Shown: in pieces, positions 23,001-34,485 of the stretch
Layout of the letters: every line of letters starts with the position of its first letter
How positions within the stretch are numbered: the first letter of the stretch is position 1
Assembly (NCBI GenBank): GCA_028583415.1
Contig: CM053276.1
Coordinates: forward strand, 10,379,676-10,443,675
Direction of reading: 5' to 3'
Length of the DNA: 64,000 nucleotides
From: Protea cynaroides
Lineage: Eukaryota > Streptophyta > Magnoliopsida > Proteales > Proteaceae
Notes under the pieces: generated by a model
What the model saw: the letters and a program-made list of their open reading frames with translations, nothing else
Databases searched by the model: none
What the model was told of the DNA's origin: nothing
Position numbers and translations under genes: made by a program

Positions 23001-26000
23001 TGCCCATTGCCAGAAAGTTAAGGTATTTGCGAACTGATGACAGTCAAATGTGTGTCAATTTAGCTTATGTGCATGAAATTCCACGGATGATTACAAAAAT
23101 AGTGGTGGAAACAAGCAAAAAATTCTACATTTGTTATCACTGAGAGGTTGAGCCTAACCCTATAATTTTAAGAGTAGGAATTTCAAAGAACTAGGTAAAC
23201 CATTACTTCTGCATGCGTAAATCTTGTGAGATTCCATAACATAGTATCTCCATTCTTACGTTCCTGGGAGGAATTGTTGGCCGTAGACATTCAACATATG
23301 GAATTAGAATTGGATTCTAAAGATTGATGGTGTAAATGTAGTAGTCAAAACTATACATATAGGCTGGCTAAATGTCTTCAGCATTAGGTGCCCATTTGAG
23401 CTAAAGTGGTGACTTCATAATGGGACCCTTCACACTTCTGTTCATTGTACATGTCAATGCTATACAAGAATTAGCAAGGTAACTGCATTACTTCCTTCGT
23501 GATTCTTGTCATATATTGAAAAACTATTAATTTGTATATTCAGCATGTTATCTATTTCTGTTCTTCTGGATTCATCATTGTTTTTAAGTTTGTTTATTTC
23601 GATAGTCTAGGTGTCACCTAGTGAGTGCTGTTTATTTTCTTTCCAGCTTTGTTTAGATTAGAATTAGAGTTTCCTTCTTGGACTCTATTAGAGTTTCCTA
23701 CTTGGACTCTACCTCTTGTACTATCTGCTCCTCTTGTGAGTTTTTTCTTTTTCTATAAATAAAGCATGAGTTGAGAGAGAGAGAGAGGGGGGGGGGACAC
23801 ACAACATTATTCTCTTCCCCTTCTCGGTTCTCTCTCTCACTCTTGGTTTCCCTTTTTCTGCATTGCAACATGGTATCAGAGATTTTCTGATCATACCACC
23901 TAATTTCCTCCATTATTGTTTAGAGAGTCCTCTCAATTTTCTTCCCTCCTTCCTTTCTCTTTGTTTTATTTGTGGCTGTCCCCATGGATTGAAGAACTAA
24001 TTCCAGTTTCATGGAAGCTTACCAACAAGGGAATTAATATGCCTTTGTATTCTGCTCCCAACAAGGTTCTGATTATGGGAGCCAATCACACACTTGTTTT
24101 TTGTTCTTGAGCAGATCAAATTATTATTTGGATCAGTTTTGCTTCCTGGTACTGCAGTAGCAGATCAAGTTTGCTTCCTGGTTCTGCAATAGCAGATCGA
24201 GTTTAGTTTGGATCAAGATATTTCTTATGCTCCACTTACAGCAGCACTATTCTACTTACAGTAGCAGATCGATACTACTCAGTTTGATATTCAGTTTCCT
24301 GGATCTGATTGATATGCAGAATCAGATCAATATTACTTGATTCGGCGATGAAATGTGTGATTCATCGAGCAGTTTCGGAATGACCAGCAGCTTTCAATAT
24401 TCTCTGGATCAATGTGCAGTCTCTTTCTGATTGAACAGGCAGATTGATACCTTCTGGATCTATATTTTTTGGATCGATATTGCAGATCTTTTCTGGCTCG
24501 ATATTTTCCTGGCTCACTACTACTACAGGTGTTTCTCCGCTACAATGGCATTTTTGCTTGGGTAATTTGTCTCTTCGAGTTACAGAAGATGGTTTCAAGC
24601 TGCAAGTTTGTTAATACTCTCGAGAGTGAGGCATGCCAATTGGGAAAGCACCAGCTCATCCTTCCCTTTTTGTAAAGTGTCTAGAAATCCTGCCCTTTTT
24701 TTTCCTTAGTTCATTCCAAAATCTGGAGCCCTGTTAGAGTAAAGAGTTGTGCTGGTTTTAGCTATTTTGTTACTTTTGTGGACGATTGTTCTTGTGCAAC
24801 TTGGTTATATTTATTAAAGATCGTTTCAAGTTCCTTTCTATTTTTAAACAATTATATTTAGAAATCAAAACCAGTTTGGTGTTAGCATTAAAATTTTTTA
24901 GTCTGATAATGCTCTTGAATACACTCAGTCTGCTATTTCTTCTTTTTGTGTGTCCAATGGTATTATTCACCAGACCAATGGCTCTTACACCCTCAACAAA
25001 CTGGAGTTGTTGAACGTAAAAACCGTAATTTATTGTGAAGTTTCTCGTTCCCTCCTTTTTCGTATGTACTTGCCTCACTATTTTTGGGGTGATGCATTTG
25101 AGCAGCTTGCAACCTGATCAATTGAATGCTTTTTACGGTTCTTCATGATCAGTCACCTATATCCCTAGTTTCCCCATCTTCTCCATTGTTTTTCATACCA
25201 CTGCGTACCTTTAGGAGCACCTGCTTCATTCATGACTTTCGGCCTGGCCTAGACAAGTTGTCCCTCCGTGCAGTCGAGTGTCTTTTTATTGGCTACTCTT
25301 GCACTCAGAAAGGGTATCGGTGTTATGATCCTCTCACCCGGCGACAATTTGTTAGTGTTGATGTCACATTCTTTGAGAATACACCATATTTTCTGGCTCT
25401 GGACTCCAACACACCGATGCCGGCCTTGGTTTCATTCACTGATGTGGCTTCCCTACTCGTACTAGCACCAGCCCTGGCTCCTGCTACTCTATAGGCGTAC
25501 AATCGTCGTCCAAAGCCTGCACCGGCACCCGCGCCTGCTTCGCCATCTGCCCCGGCACCGCCGTCTGCTCCCTCATCGTCCTCCTCACAGGACCCTTTGT
25601 CTGATGTTCCTTTTACACTTTCCAAAGGTACCCGTTCTTGCACTTAGCCACCACAGGTAACATATTTTATTACTCATTATGTGTCTACATCGCATCCCCT
25701 ATTGCCCCACTGGTCCTTTGCTTATGCCTTATCCCATGTTGATATTCCCAAATCTCATACTGAGGCTTTAACCTAGCCTGAGTGGAAGAAGGCTATGGAT
25801 GTCGAGATGAATGCTCTTCTTTCTCGGAGACCTGATCCCTTATTGATTTGCCTCTGGGTAAAGAGGTAGTTCGTTGTCGTTGGGTATTCACTGTGAAGCA
25901 TGGTTTTAAGTATCAATACAATATGCCTCTGTATCCACCGATATGTATCCGTATTGATACGGTTCGATACACTTCGATATGGTCGATACACTTGATACGT

Positions 26001-29000
26001 ATCGATACACTTAAGTTTCCATTAAAAAAAAAAAACTTGTATCGAAGTGTATCTAACTGATATGGCTCGATACGAACCGAAACCGTTCGATGCACCTCGA
26101 TACGAACTAATACGATTCGATATGGTTGATACGCACATATAAAGCTTGTTACAACTGATTTTTCCATATTTCTGGTCTTCTTCCTTGCTGAAAATCTACA
26201 GTTCATGCGAATTGAAGGTTGTAGCTTATTGAATGTCGTAAAATATATCTTTAATCCTTGGAAATACTTCAAGATTGCTTCTTATAGGGTTTTTATGCTT
26301 AAAAAATGTGTTTTGCATGTTCCCTAATCATTCCCGTGCATATCTTGCACCGTATCCTAGCGTATCCACCGTATCTATGATACGTCTCTTAAAATTGCCT
26401 GACCGATACGCTACCGATACGCGATACTTTAATCCTTGCTGTGAAGTATAATCCAAATGGTATTGTGGAACATCTCAAGCACGCTTGGTTGCCGAAGGCT
26501 TTATCAAGACTTATAGGTTGATTATTTTGAGACCTTTTCACTGGTTGCTTGTTTCATTTATGTTTGGATTCTTTTTCTCCCTTGTGGTCAATCTGGATTG
26601 ACCCTTTTTTGACAGTTGGATGTTAAGAATTCCTTTTTATATGGTGACTTACACGAGAGATTATATGGAGCAACCTCCGGGGTACGTTGCTTAGGATGAG
26701 ATTACTTCTCACAGAGTTTTCAAACTCCACAAAGCAATATATGGTCTGAAACAGTCTCTTTGTGCTTGATTTTTCAAGTTCACTAAAGTCATGGTTGATT
26801 ATGGGTTCAAATCATGCTATTTCATTCACTTAGTCTTTGTTCGTTGCTGCAATTCCAAGGTTGTTATTCTTGTGGTCTATGTAGATGATTATTGTTTCCG
26901 GAGATGACTTGATAGGTATTTATAAGGCTAAAGCCTACATACGTCAGCATTTTCATATGAAGGATTTGGGAGTTCTTCGTTATTTTCTAGGCATTGAGGT
27001 GGTTTGAAGCACCAAAGGCATTAGTCTTTCTTAGCAAAAGTAAGTTCTTGATTTTCTAACTGAAATAGGTATGCTAGGCTGCAAACCTGTTGATATTGCT
27101 ATGAACCCTTATCTTAAGCTGGCTACCTGTGGTTATGTAGATTTTGCTGGCGTTAATCAGTTTTGCCGTCTTGTTGGGAAGCTTATTTATCTTACTATTA
27201 CTAGGCCTGAGACTCCTTTTTTGTTGGAGTTATTAGCATAGTTGTCAAGCCAGGAAAATAGGTCGCCTGGCGGGAGCCTTGGTCGCCTTGGGTGTCTGTC
27301 AGGCCTCAAACGCTTTGGTTTGCCTTGGTGCCTTAACAACTATGGTTATTAGTCAGTTTATGGAGGGTCCAAACAAGTTCATTGGGATGTTGTTTGTCGA
27401 ATTTTGAAGTATCTCAAGGGAGCTCCCGGTAAAGGGTTGCTCTATCGTCCTCGTCAAAATATTGATCTCTATGGTTATTTTGATGCTGATTGGACTGGTG
27501 TTGATGGTGATCATCGGTATACTACTAGTTACTGTACCTTTTTTGACGGCAATCTTATTACATGGCATAGCAAGAAGCAAATTACAGTTGCTCATTCTAG
27601 TGTTGAAGTTGAGTATCATGCTATGACTCATACTATGGCAGAACTAATGTAAGTGAATAATATTCTTGGTGAACTTGGGTTTCCAATTACACAACCTATT
27701 CCTATGTACTGTGATAATCTTGTAAACATTCATATTGCTAGCGACCATGTTTTCAAAGAGCGTACCCCAAGCATATCGAAGTCGCGACTATCATTTCATT
27801 CAAGATGTTGTTATGTGTAAAGTGATATCCACTCCGTTCACCAGTTCCAGTTCTCAACTTGGTGATATACAATGGTGTCGTTCAAGGCTTATTTCTTCAA
27901 AACTGTTCCAAGCTGGGTCTTGGTGGTATTAATGCTCCAGCTCCAGCTCCAGCTTGAGGTGGAATGTTAAGTTTGTTGATTTCGATAGTCTCGTTGTCAC
28001 TTAGTTAGTGCTGTTTATTTTCTTTCCAGCTTTGTTTAGATTAGAATAGCGTTTCCTTCTTGGACTCAATTAGAGTTTCCTACTTGGACTCTATCTCTTG
28101 TATTATCGACTCTTCTTCTGAGGGGGTTTTTTCCCCCTATAGATAAAGCATGAATTGAGGGGGAGAGACGCAAAACATTATTTTCTTCCCCCTCTCGGTT
28201 CTCTCTCTCTCTCACTATTCTCCTTCTCACTCTCGGTTTTCCTTTTTTTGCATTGTTACAATGTAATGATAAGTTAACTCCAAATAAATGTTTTGAGGGT
28301 GAAATAGAGCATTCAGATATCTTTGTCAAGTACCTCTTAGACTGCACTGCTCCAGAATTTTTTTTTTCTCATAGATTTGTTTTTTTGGGTCCATTTAGGG
28401 TTTTGAGAAAGTATGATCTATCATTAGATAATCACTTCAGAAGTCTCATCATTTAATCGGTATTATTTTTGCTTTTTTTTTTTTTTTTAATATCTATTCT
28501 AGCCTATCATTCCAGCATTTAGGCATGCCTAAATGGTCCATGGTGGTCAGAAAGAATTTCACTTGTTTGTATCAAACTTTTATGTTACTGACTTTCAGTT
28601 TTATTATATGATCAGATGGTATTTTCTTGGTGGAAGCTGATAGAGTTTTGAAACCTGGTGGATACTTTGTCTGGACATCACCAGTTACCAATGCTCATAT
28701 GTCACTTCGTAACAAAGAGAATCAGAAAAAATGGAAGTTTGTTCTCAGCTTTGCAGAAAATCTCTGCTGGGAGATGTTGTCACAACAAGATGAAACTGTT
28801 GTATGGAAAAAAACAAGTAATAGGAATTGTTATGCTTCTCGGTGAGTGACAAACATGAATTTTTATTTTGTTTTTCATAGATTGTAATATGATGAAATCA
28901 AAGTCATGTTATGTGTTTCAATAAGTGATGGACATGATTAGTCCTGATTTTTTATTTCACTTTGCATGTGTTAATAGGAAGTCTGGTTCAGGCCCTCCCA

Positions 29001-31944
29001 TCTGCAGTAAAGGCCATGATATTGAATCTCCATATTATAGACCACTACAGTCATGTATAGCAGGAACTCACAGCAGCCGCTGGATTTCTATTGAAGCATG
29101 GACAACATGGCCATCTAGGGTTCATCTGAACTCGACTGAACTCAAAATTCATGGTAAAATACTTTTTATGTCAAAATTGAGGAAAAGGAGCCATCTTGCT
29201 GATGCTGAGGATCTCAAACCATACCATTGCATATTATTTCTGTGATTTGCTTTGTGTTGATGGGTTTCATGTTTATCAGATGTCGATCCAGAATATTTGG
29301 GTGAAGATTCCCTAAACTGGAACTCAGCAGTTCGTAACTATTGGTCTCTGCTCTCTCCCCTGATATTCTCAGATCATCCTAAGAGACCTGGTGTTGAGGA
29401 TCCTTCCCCACCTTTTAACATGCTAAGGAATGTGCTGGACATGAATGCTCGGTTTGGAGGTTTTAATTCTGCTTTATTAGAAGCTGGGAAAACTGTGTGG
29501 GTCATGAATGTAGTCCCAACAAGCGGCCCCAACTACCTCCCTTTGATCCTTGATAGGGGATTTGTTGGGGTACTGCATGACTGGTATGTATCTTTCATTT
29601 GTCCTCTTCCATAAATGCCTTTTGGTTTGAACTTGGCTCACGGCAGCAAATTACCCATGATTACAAAACCAAACTGGCTCAGTTGATTGACCACCAGAAA
29701 CAGTCATCATAGTAGGTTGGCTTCAATGCGGACTGGATCTGCATGAAAATGGATAAAAAAAAAAAACAAAAAATGAGCCATTTGTTGTGTAAACTGGCTA
29801 CTGAACAATGTCACACATGGCAAGTCCTTCCCTTTGAATCCCCCTTTTGGTTAATAAATAATTTATAATAAATTCAAAAGCATATTAGGACATATAAATT
29901 GGGAGGAGATGGACTACAATGACATTGTTAAGAAGCAAATCAAGCATAGACAAAAGCCTGATGTTCAAACCCCATAATCACGGCTACAAGAAAACTTTGT
30001 CCTTACAAATACAACAGATAGCTCCCAACCCTTCTAACGCAGCCAGAAAATTACTCATACATATTGTCAGTGTAGAATGTATCAAATCCTTCACTCCTTA
30101 AGCAACTCCAATCTACATGGTTAAATCAGTTTGAATAAAGTCCAGTATATCCAATCAAGTTGACCCAGGTTGATGGGGTGTTTGAACAGGTGGATCTTTC
30201 AATGTCCCCTTAGCAGACGAAATCTAGGTTGGTTTAATAATTGTGCTAGTAATAGGATGTGGCACCAGAAATAAGTTCCACCTGCCTGTTGCGATGCAAA
30301 GGCTGGATACTGGGATTGAGGTTGTATCTTTCATCCTTCAGTTACTGGAAGTTGCAAGACACTTAGCATTGTCTTCTGCTTTTGTTGCTTAATGAAAAAA
30401 AATAAAATTTGACATTATATTGGTCATTCTTGCTTCACTTACAGTCCTGAGTTTCGATCTCCCACAATTTGTTTCTCCATTACTCTTTGGGCAGTACTTT
30501 GTGATCAGGGAACTGTGTATGAATACCATGCAAATGTCCAGTCAGTTTGTTAGCCATTTGCTCGGTTATCCATAGTCCGGCATGTTCGGTAGGTGCACCT
30601 TCTCTTGAATGGGTCAAGTCCAAATATCAAAATGATGAGGGAAACTGAATATTTTTCTCTGGTGAACAACCAGTAAGATTTGTTAAGGAAAAGGGATGGG
30701 ATGTAAAATCCCAAAAGAGACATACAAATGGAGAAACTAAACTTTGCAATCTGGATCTCAAACTTGGGTAGGTTGGTCAGATTGGATCCCAATTTGCAAA
30801 ATGAAAATTTCATGATTAGGTGGCTAGAATTTATTCTTCACCCTGTCATACCAATAACTCAGTGTGGAACTGCCAGTCGAAGTGCAATTAATGTGTAGAG
30901 TTGGGACTGGGTTCATCGTGGGATGATAGACTCCCAAGTCTATAAAATTCTTGCCTTTTTTATATATCTATTTCTTGGTAACAAATATGTAATTTTATGC
31001 TTCCTTTAAAATTAGGTGATATTTTTGTTCCAGGTGTGAAGCATTTCCGACCTACCCAAGAACTTATGATATGGTTCATGCTGAAGGCCTACTATCACTA
31101 CAAACCAGTGAGCAGCATAAGTGCACTATTTTTGATTTATTCATAGAGATAGATCGTCTACTTCGCCCAGAGGTACATCTTCTTGTTATACTTCATTTTG
31201 CATTCTGTAACTTATTATGATTGTGATTCTCGATAGCAGCTCAGAAATCAGGAACTGAAAATCTATTCAATGAATAATAAAGGCCAAAAAGATAAATAAA
31301 AAAAATAAAAAACTAAAAGACAGTCACTATATTATTTGATGCTCTGAAGAGAATAGATTGGGTGATTGCAACTCGTGTCAGGTGGTTAAAGATGTTGCTG
31401 AAGATGATGGAGTAGATTAGTATTTTCTATCCCCCCAAATTAGAAAAGGAGAAGATAGTAATAGATATCCAAATAATCATTACGGTCATTAGCAAGTTAA
31501 GAATTGCAACTTTCATCTTCTATTTCTCGTTCATTTTATATTGTAAAAAACTACTTTTGCTTGGGCAATTGTGATTTTGTATTTCAACATTTATGACTTC
31601 TCATGAGGCATTGTTTTCTTCACAATCCTTTCTCTATCCTTCTAAATTTTCTACAAAGCCAAATTTTAAGTACTGGTAATACTTCTGAATAAACATCAAG
31701 TTTCTCATAATTCTGCAAGATTGGTGCATTTTGTTCACTTTCGTGTGTTTGAAAGCTGAACAATATCTGGCCTATGCAGGGTTGGGTGATATTCCGAGAC
31801 ACGGTTCGTGTCATTGAATCAGCCAGAACAATCGCAACACGACTGAGATGGGATGCAAGGGTAGTGGAGATTGAGAGTAACAGTGATGAGAGGCTCCTTG
31901 TCTGTCAGAAACCTTTCTTCAAGAAACTTCAAAATTTCAAGTGA
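20087..31944 (+). CDS. QUA2: QUASIMODO2-type pectin methyltransferase (Methyltransf_29), eight coding exons
   Basis: Golgi type-II membrane protein of the plant PMT/DUF248 family, required for homogalacturonan (pectin) synthesis and cell adhesion. Coding exons: 20087-20820, 20905-21037, 22128-22368, 28616-28841, 28978-29153, 29280-29583, 31034-31172, 31780-31944. All junctions are GT/AG and the sum, 2118 bases, gives 705 aa. The start MSRPLHRGVSGGRV is the QUA2-like N-terminus. A basic, SPSPSPSP-containing cytosolic tail precedes one membrane span at about residues 94-121 (LTLLFLKFSLILIVILAL). The SAM-binding motif ILDIGCGYGSFGAHL is near residue 294, the CARCGIDW region near 355, and the second conserved block NMLRNVLDMNARFGGFNSALLE follows in exon 29280-29583. 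Closest Arabidopsis relative by motif is QUA2/TSD2/OSU1 (684 aa) rather than QUL1/2. Upstream GTG at 20066 is in the leader intron. No frameshift is seen. Introns hold a fold-back MITE (intron 3) and a Copia element (intron 4). Confidence 0.93.
21590..21835. mobile_element. GC-rich fold-back MITE in QUA2 intron 3
   Basis: Two arms of about 110 bases (left about 21598-21705, right about 21712-21830) are inverted copies sharing GCCTTACC(T/C)GGATGGCCGA and CACGTGGCTCTC. GC content is far above the surrounding intron. Outer ends resemble GGGATCTGCATCCTCTCC-type MITE termini, but I could not fix a target duplication. The arms carry GCCGAC (DRE/CRT core) directly overlapping CACGTGGC (ABRE/G-box). 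Confidence 0.65.
23579..23870 (+). repeat. 5' LTR of intronic Copia
   Basis: Begins TGTTTTTAAGTTTG and ends GCATTGCAACA, with a TATAAATAAAG-type promoter/poly-A region near 23755 and a GA/G run near 23776-23798. It is directly followed by the PBS. Confidence 0.8.
23871..23882 (+). other. Primer-binding site TGGTATCAGAGA
   Basis: Eleven of twelve bases match the usual plant Copia PBS TGGTATCAGAGC (complement of initiator tRNA-Met 3' end). It starts directly at the end of the 5' LTR. Confidence 0.85.
25899..26438. mobile_element. 540-bp GATAC-rich DNA element nested in Copia RT (copy 2)
   Basis: Eight-base duplications CTGTGAAG flank it exactly (25891-25898, 26439-26446). Imperfect terminal inverted repeats are CATGGTTTTAAGTATC and, from the right, CAAGGATTAAAGTATC (13 of 16). 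Removing it with one duplication restores the conserved RT motif WVFTVKYNP, confirming the boundaries. The interior is packed with CGATAC/GTATCG. Eight-base TSDs suggest a hAT-like non-autonomous element. No coding capacity. Confidence 0.85.
27237..27344. mobile_element. 108-bp hAT-like MITE nested in Copia
   Basis: Termini CATAGTTGTCAAG and, inverted, CATAGTTGTTAAGG. Exact eight-base duplications GTTATTAG at 27229-27236 and 27345-27352. GC-rich interior with repeated GCCT(T/G)GG-type motifs. Confidence 0.85.
27965..28260 (+). repeat. 3' LTR of intronic Copia
   Basis: Begins TGTTAAGTTTGTTGATTTCG after the purine tract and ends GCATTGTTACA. Homologous throughout to 23579-23870. Confidence 0.8.
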
Positions 31945-32357
31945 AGCCAGGTTCATATCATAATATTCATTAATTTTTCGAATATTGTTATATCATCCTA
32001 AAGATCTGCGAAGGGAGATCTTAAGGGTTTTGAACATAAGCAACAAGATGCAGAAGATGAGGAGAAACAGCACAGAAACATTGTCACAAACTCCTATGGA
32101 ACCACAAGGTGTCCATGGGGCCATGTAGTTATAATAAGAAAAAGAAAAAAATATATATGGGAAGGGTAGGTGATAGGACAAATTTTTTTCTTCTCCCTTT
32201 TCAGTTTTCATGTAATCATGATGATTTAGATTGTTGAGAAGATGAATAAGCAAGTGATGCTCAATGTAGTATAATGGATACTTGCCTATGCATTTATGAA
32301 GAACTTTCAATTTTCTCCTCTCTTTATGTTCCTATTCTTTTTCAGAGCTCCTTCAGT
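31945..32357 (+). other. QUA2 3' UTR and downstream flank
   Basis: Begins directly after TGA at 31942-31944. AT-rich, with several AATAA-like signals (for example near 32240). The transcript end cannot be fixed. No other gene; the 105-codon minus-strand frame at 31993-32310 looks like chance. Confidence 0.5.
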
Positions 32358-32760
32358 TAGGGGTGTCAATCTATCCGGTTCGAGTTAATCGGTCCGGGTC
32401 CTAGTCAATTCTTACATTTTAAAGCCAGGATTAGAAACAGACCAATTAAGTAATCGATCCTAGCTAGACCTTGGAACTAGAAACAATTACTAATCCGGTT
32501 CAGGTTCTTAATAGGAACGAAGACCAAAATGCGCACCAATTAAGCCGGTTGCTGGAGGACTCGATAGCCCATTTTTTGAGTATTGGTCCAAGAGAGTGGA
32601 TGGTAAGTGAGAAACCTAACCACCATAATTGGTTTGTAATTGGTTTTAACCAGTTAATCAAGAGTTCGACCTGGTTCTGGTTCTAAAACATATTACCTGA
32701 TTAGTAGGACTAGAATCAACCAATTAATAATTGGTTCTGGCCCAAAGATTGACACCCCTA
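32358..32760. mobile_element. hAT-like MITE with TAGGGGTGTCAAT termini
   Basis: Left end TAGGGGTGTCAATCTATCCGG; the right end, inverted, is TAGGGGTGTCAATCTTTGGGC. The interior has repeated GGTTC(G/C)-type motifs. This terminus is common to plant hAT-type MITEs. Eight-base duplications are not preserved. Confidence 0.65.
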
Positions 32761-32928
32761 CACCTACTCATATGTCTTCATTGCATTGCATTGCATTGCA
32801 TCGCATCTTGACTTGCAAGCTACATTCTCAGCCCAGGCTCAGCACTGCCGGGCTTGCCCCATTTTTGCCATTTCCATAGTATTTTCTACATAAAAGAAGA
32901 TTTAAAAGAAAATATCACTTTATTCTAT

Positions 32929-32971
<43 letters not shown>

Positions 32972-33782
32972 TGTTAGCAGACCAGTTATCGGATACTGTG
33001 ATTTGTGACGCATATCCTTAAAAGTGAACAAAACCTTGTTCCCTATTTATCTCTATTTATGAAGTTCCAATAATACCCCTCATAATCCTCTCCACATTTC
33101 TCACTTGATCCCATATTTCATATTTCTCTTTTAAAACTAAAATCTCTCTCCCTCAAGCTTTCAAAGTCAATTATTTCACATGTTTTTATTTATATAAAAA
33201 AAAAACCTTTACCTATAAAAGGGATAGTTTCCCCTCTCTCTCCCAATGTTGTCTACCTTTTTCTCTCGGAAAAATATCCTCTTATGTTGTCTAGTCCCTT
33301 CAGTCGTGATTTAATGATTGGAGTTCACCTGCTGCAAATTTCGATGTATTAATATACGTACCTGAGTGAACTCGAACCACTAGATCATGATTGAAGTCCC
33401 TATTTTGACGGGTCTCTCACCTCATCTCTCTTAATCTTTCCAAGTCAAACCCTTCACATGAATCTATAAATCTAATCAATAGAAATGAGGTGGTTAATGA
33501 GAAATTCCACCTTCATTTGTTTCTTAAACTAACCAACTTAGATTGCTTTCTTTGTACTACTTGTGTGATTGTAACCTTGTTAAGTGGATTCATGAAGGGA
33601 GAATTGGCTTCATGGGATGAAACTAAAGAAAATTTTTCAAAATTTTTCAAATTTTCTTTTACAACAAAACAAACAATACCTGCATTGGTAAAACTCTTCA
33701 TTAGGGTTGTATCATTTTAACAATTTTTAGCTACCCAAAGCCTATATGAATATATTCAAAATTTCAGATGCGACTCTCATAA
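32761..33782. other. Intergenic region with microsatellites
   Basis: Contains a (TTGCA)n run at about 32778-32803 and an (AT)n run at 32932-32968. A degenerate fold-back at 33290-33395 (GATTGGAGTTCAC versus inverted GGTTCGAGTTCAC) is related to 6650-6715. No gene recognised. Confidence 0.4.
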
Positions 33783-33877
33783 ACCGACCTTAGCTCAGTT
33801 GGTAGAGCGGAGGACTGTAGTGGGAATTACTCCTAATAGCCATCCTTAGGTCACTGGTTCGAATCCGGTAGGTCGGA
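33783..33877 (+). tRNA. tRNA-Tyr (GUA) with 22-base intron
   Basis: Acceptor stem CCGACCT pairs with AGGTCGG, discriminator A at 33877. D-arm TTAGCTCAGTTGGTAGAGC contains the A box; the T arm GGTTCGAATCC is the B box. Anticodon GTA at 33816-33818. The intron is 33820-33841, one base 3' of the anticodon, as in all plant nuclear tRNA-Tyr genes; its removal restores the anticodon stem. A T-run from 33879 provides Pol III termination. CCA is not encoded, so this is nuclear rather than bacterial-type. Confidence 0.97.
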
Positions 33878-33878
33878 T

Positions 33879-33890
33879 TTTTTTTTTTTT
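33879..33890 (+). terminator. Pol III T-run terminator of tRNA-Tyr
   Basis: Run of at least 12 T starting two bases after the mature tRNA end. Confidence 0.85.
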
Positions 33891-34485
33891 AATTTTTTGG
33901 AAAAATTATATGTACATCCCTTGGCTATAGATTAATTACATCTACCGTCAATGGTTTCTGACAATTATACATACTATCTATAATTTCAGAAACGTACAAC
34001 AAAAAGGTCTATTCCATTATCGGTGTTTAAGTCTAAATTTTAAAAGACAACTTTGTCCTTGTATGGTTTACAACCTTTTTTTCTTCTTCTTTATAGATGA
34101 CACTTTGAATCACCACAATTGCACGAACAAGCATCCAAATCCACTTTGATCGAACATCGTTGTCGTTGGAGTGACTGTGGAAGGTGATATTATCAAAATA
34201 TTAGATGTTGAGGGAGAAGCCACTGTTGAAAGCAAAAATTGTTATTTCTCATGAAAAAAAAGAAGAGAATGACGAAAGGTTTTTTCGTCCTTAAAATTTT
34301 AGAATGATCTGACATCACCAGAATTAACACTCTTAACGAAATTAGACTTTGTTGTAATAAGTCTTTGGAATTAAGGATGATACATGTAATTATTAGAAAT
34401 TAATGGATGATAAATATAATTAGTCTATAATCCATGAATGGTATATAACGAGCAGGCCATTGGGGAGCCAGACATCGAAAAGGCA
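33891..34485. other. Spacer between tRNA-Tyr and the PORR gene, possible decayed MITE
   Basis: The left part (AAAATTATATGTACATCCC...ATTAATTACATCT) and the inverted right part near 34370-34425 (ATTTATCATCCATTAATT..., read on the minus strand) are loosely similar, suggesting an old inverted-repeat element. No target duplication is clear. The 5' UTR and promoter of the PORR gene must also lie here. Confidence 0.35.

Larger units (their letters stand above)
24630..27860 (+). pseudogene. Copia pol remnant: integrase, reverse transcriptase, RNase H
   Basis: Integrase core around 24760-24850 (FVTFVDDCSCATWLYLL), the GVVER-K-R region near 25000, and a C-terminal ECLFIGYSCTQKGYRCYDP block at 25265-25335 with FVSVDVTFFE following. 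RT pieces: RRPDPL... near 25810, WVFTVK interrupted at 25898, LDVKNSFLYGDLHERLYG near 26610-26680, YVDDYC near 26880. RNase H at 27400-27650 includes GYFDADWTGVDGDHRYTTSY and SSVEVEYHAMTHTMAEL. Many stops and frameshifts separate these blocks, and no full frame survives. The family's role is cDNA synthesis and integration; this copy is dead. Confidence 0.85.
23579..28260 (+). mobile_element. Decayed Ty1/copia retrotransposon in QUA2 intron 4, sense orientation
   Basis: 5' LTR 23579-23870 and 3' LTR 27965-28260 share most of their sequence (TTTCGATAGTCT...GTGCTGTTTATTTTCTTTCC...). The primer-binding site TGGTATCAGAGA at 23871 matches initiator tRNA-Met usage, and a purine tract GAGGTGGAA precedes the 3' LTR. 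Pol remnants run in order integrase, RT, RNase H, the copia order. Gag is missing. Flanking five-base duplications are not convincing (ATCAT versus ATGTA), consistent with age. It contains two nested DNA elements (25899-26438, 27237-27344). Confidence 0.88.
22369..28615 (+). other. QUA2 intron 4 (6.2 kb, enlarged by a Copia element)
   Basis: Donor AAAG/GTATTA at 22368/22369, acceptor GATCAG/ATGG at 28615/28616. Bases 22369-23578 and 28261-28615 are ordinary AT-rich intron without a gene; 23579-28260 is a retrotransposon. Without the insertion the intron would be about 1.6 kb. Confidence 0.85.

Noticed and set aside
23574..28265. Five-base target duplication of the intronic Copia
   Set aside because: Flanks ATCAT and ATGTA do not match; not claimed.
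31993..32310. 105-codon minus-strand ORF after QUA2
   Set aside because: Low-complexity Leu/His/Tyr-rich frame in an AT-rich 3' UTR; no domain.
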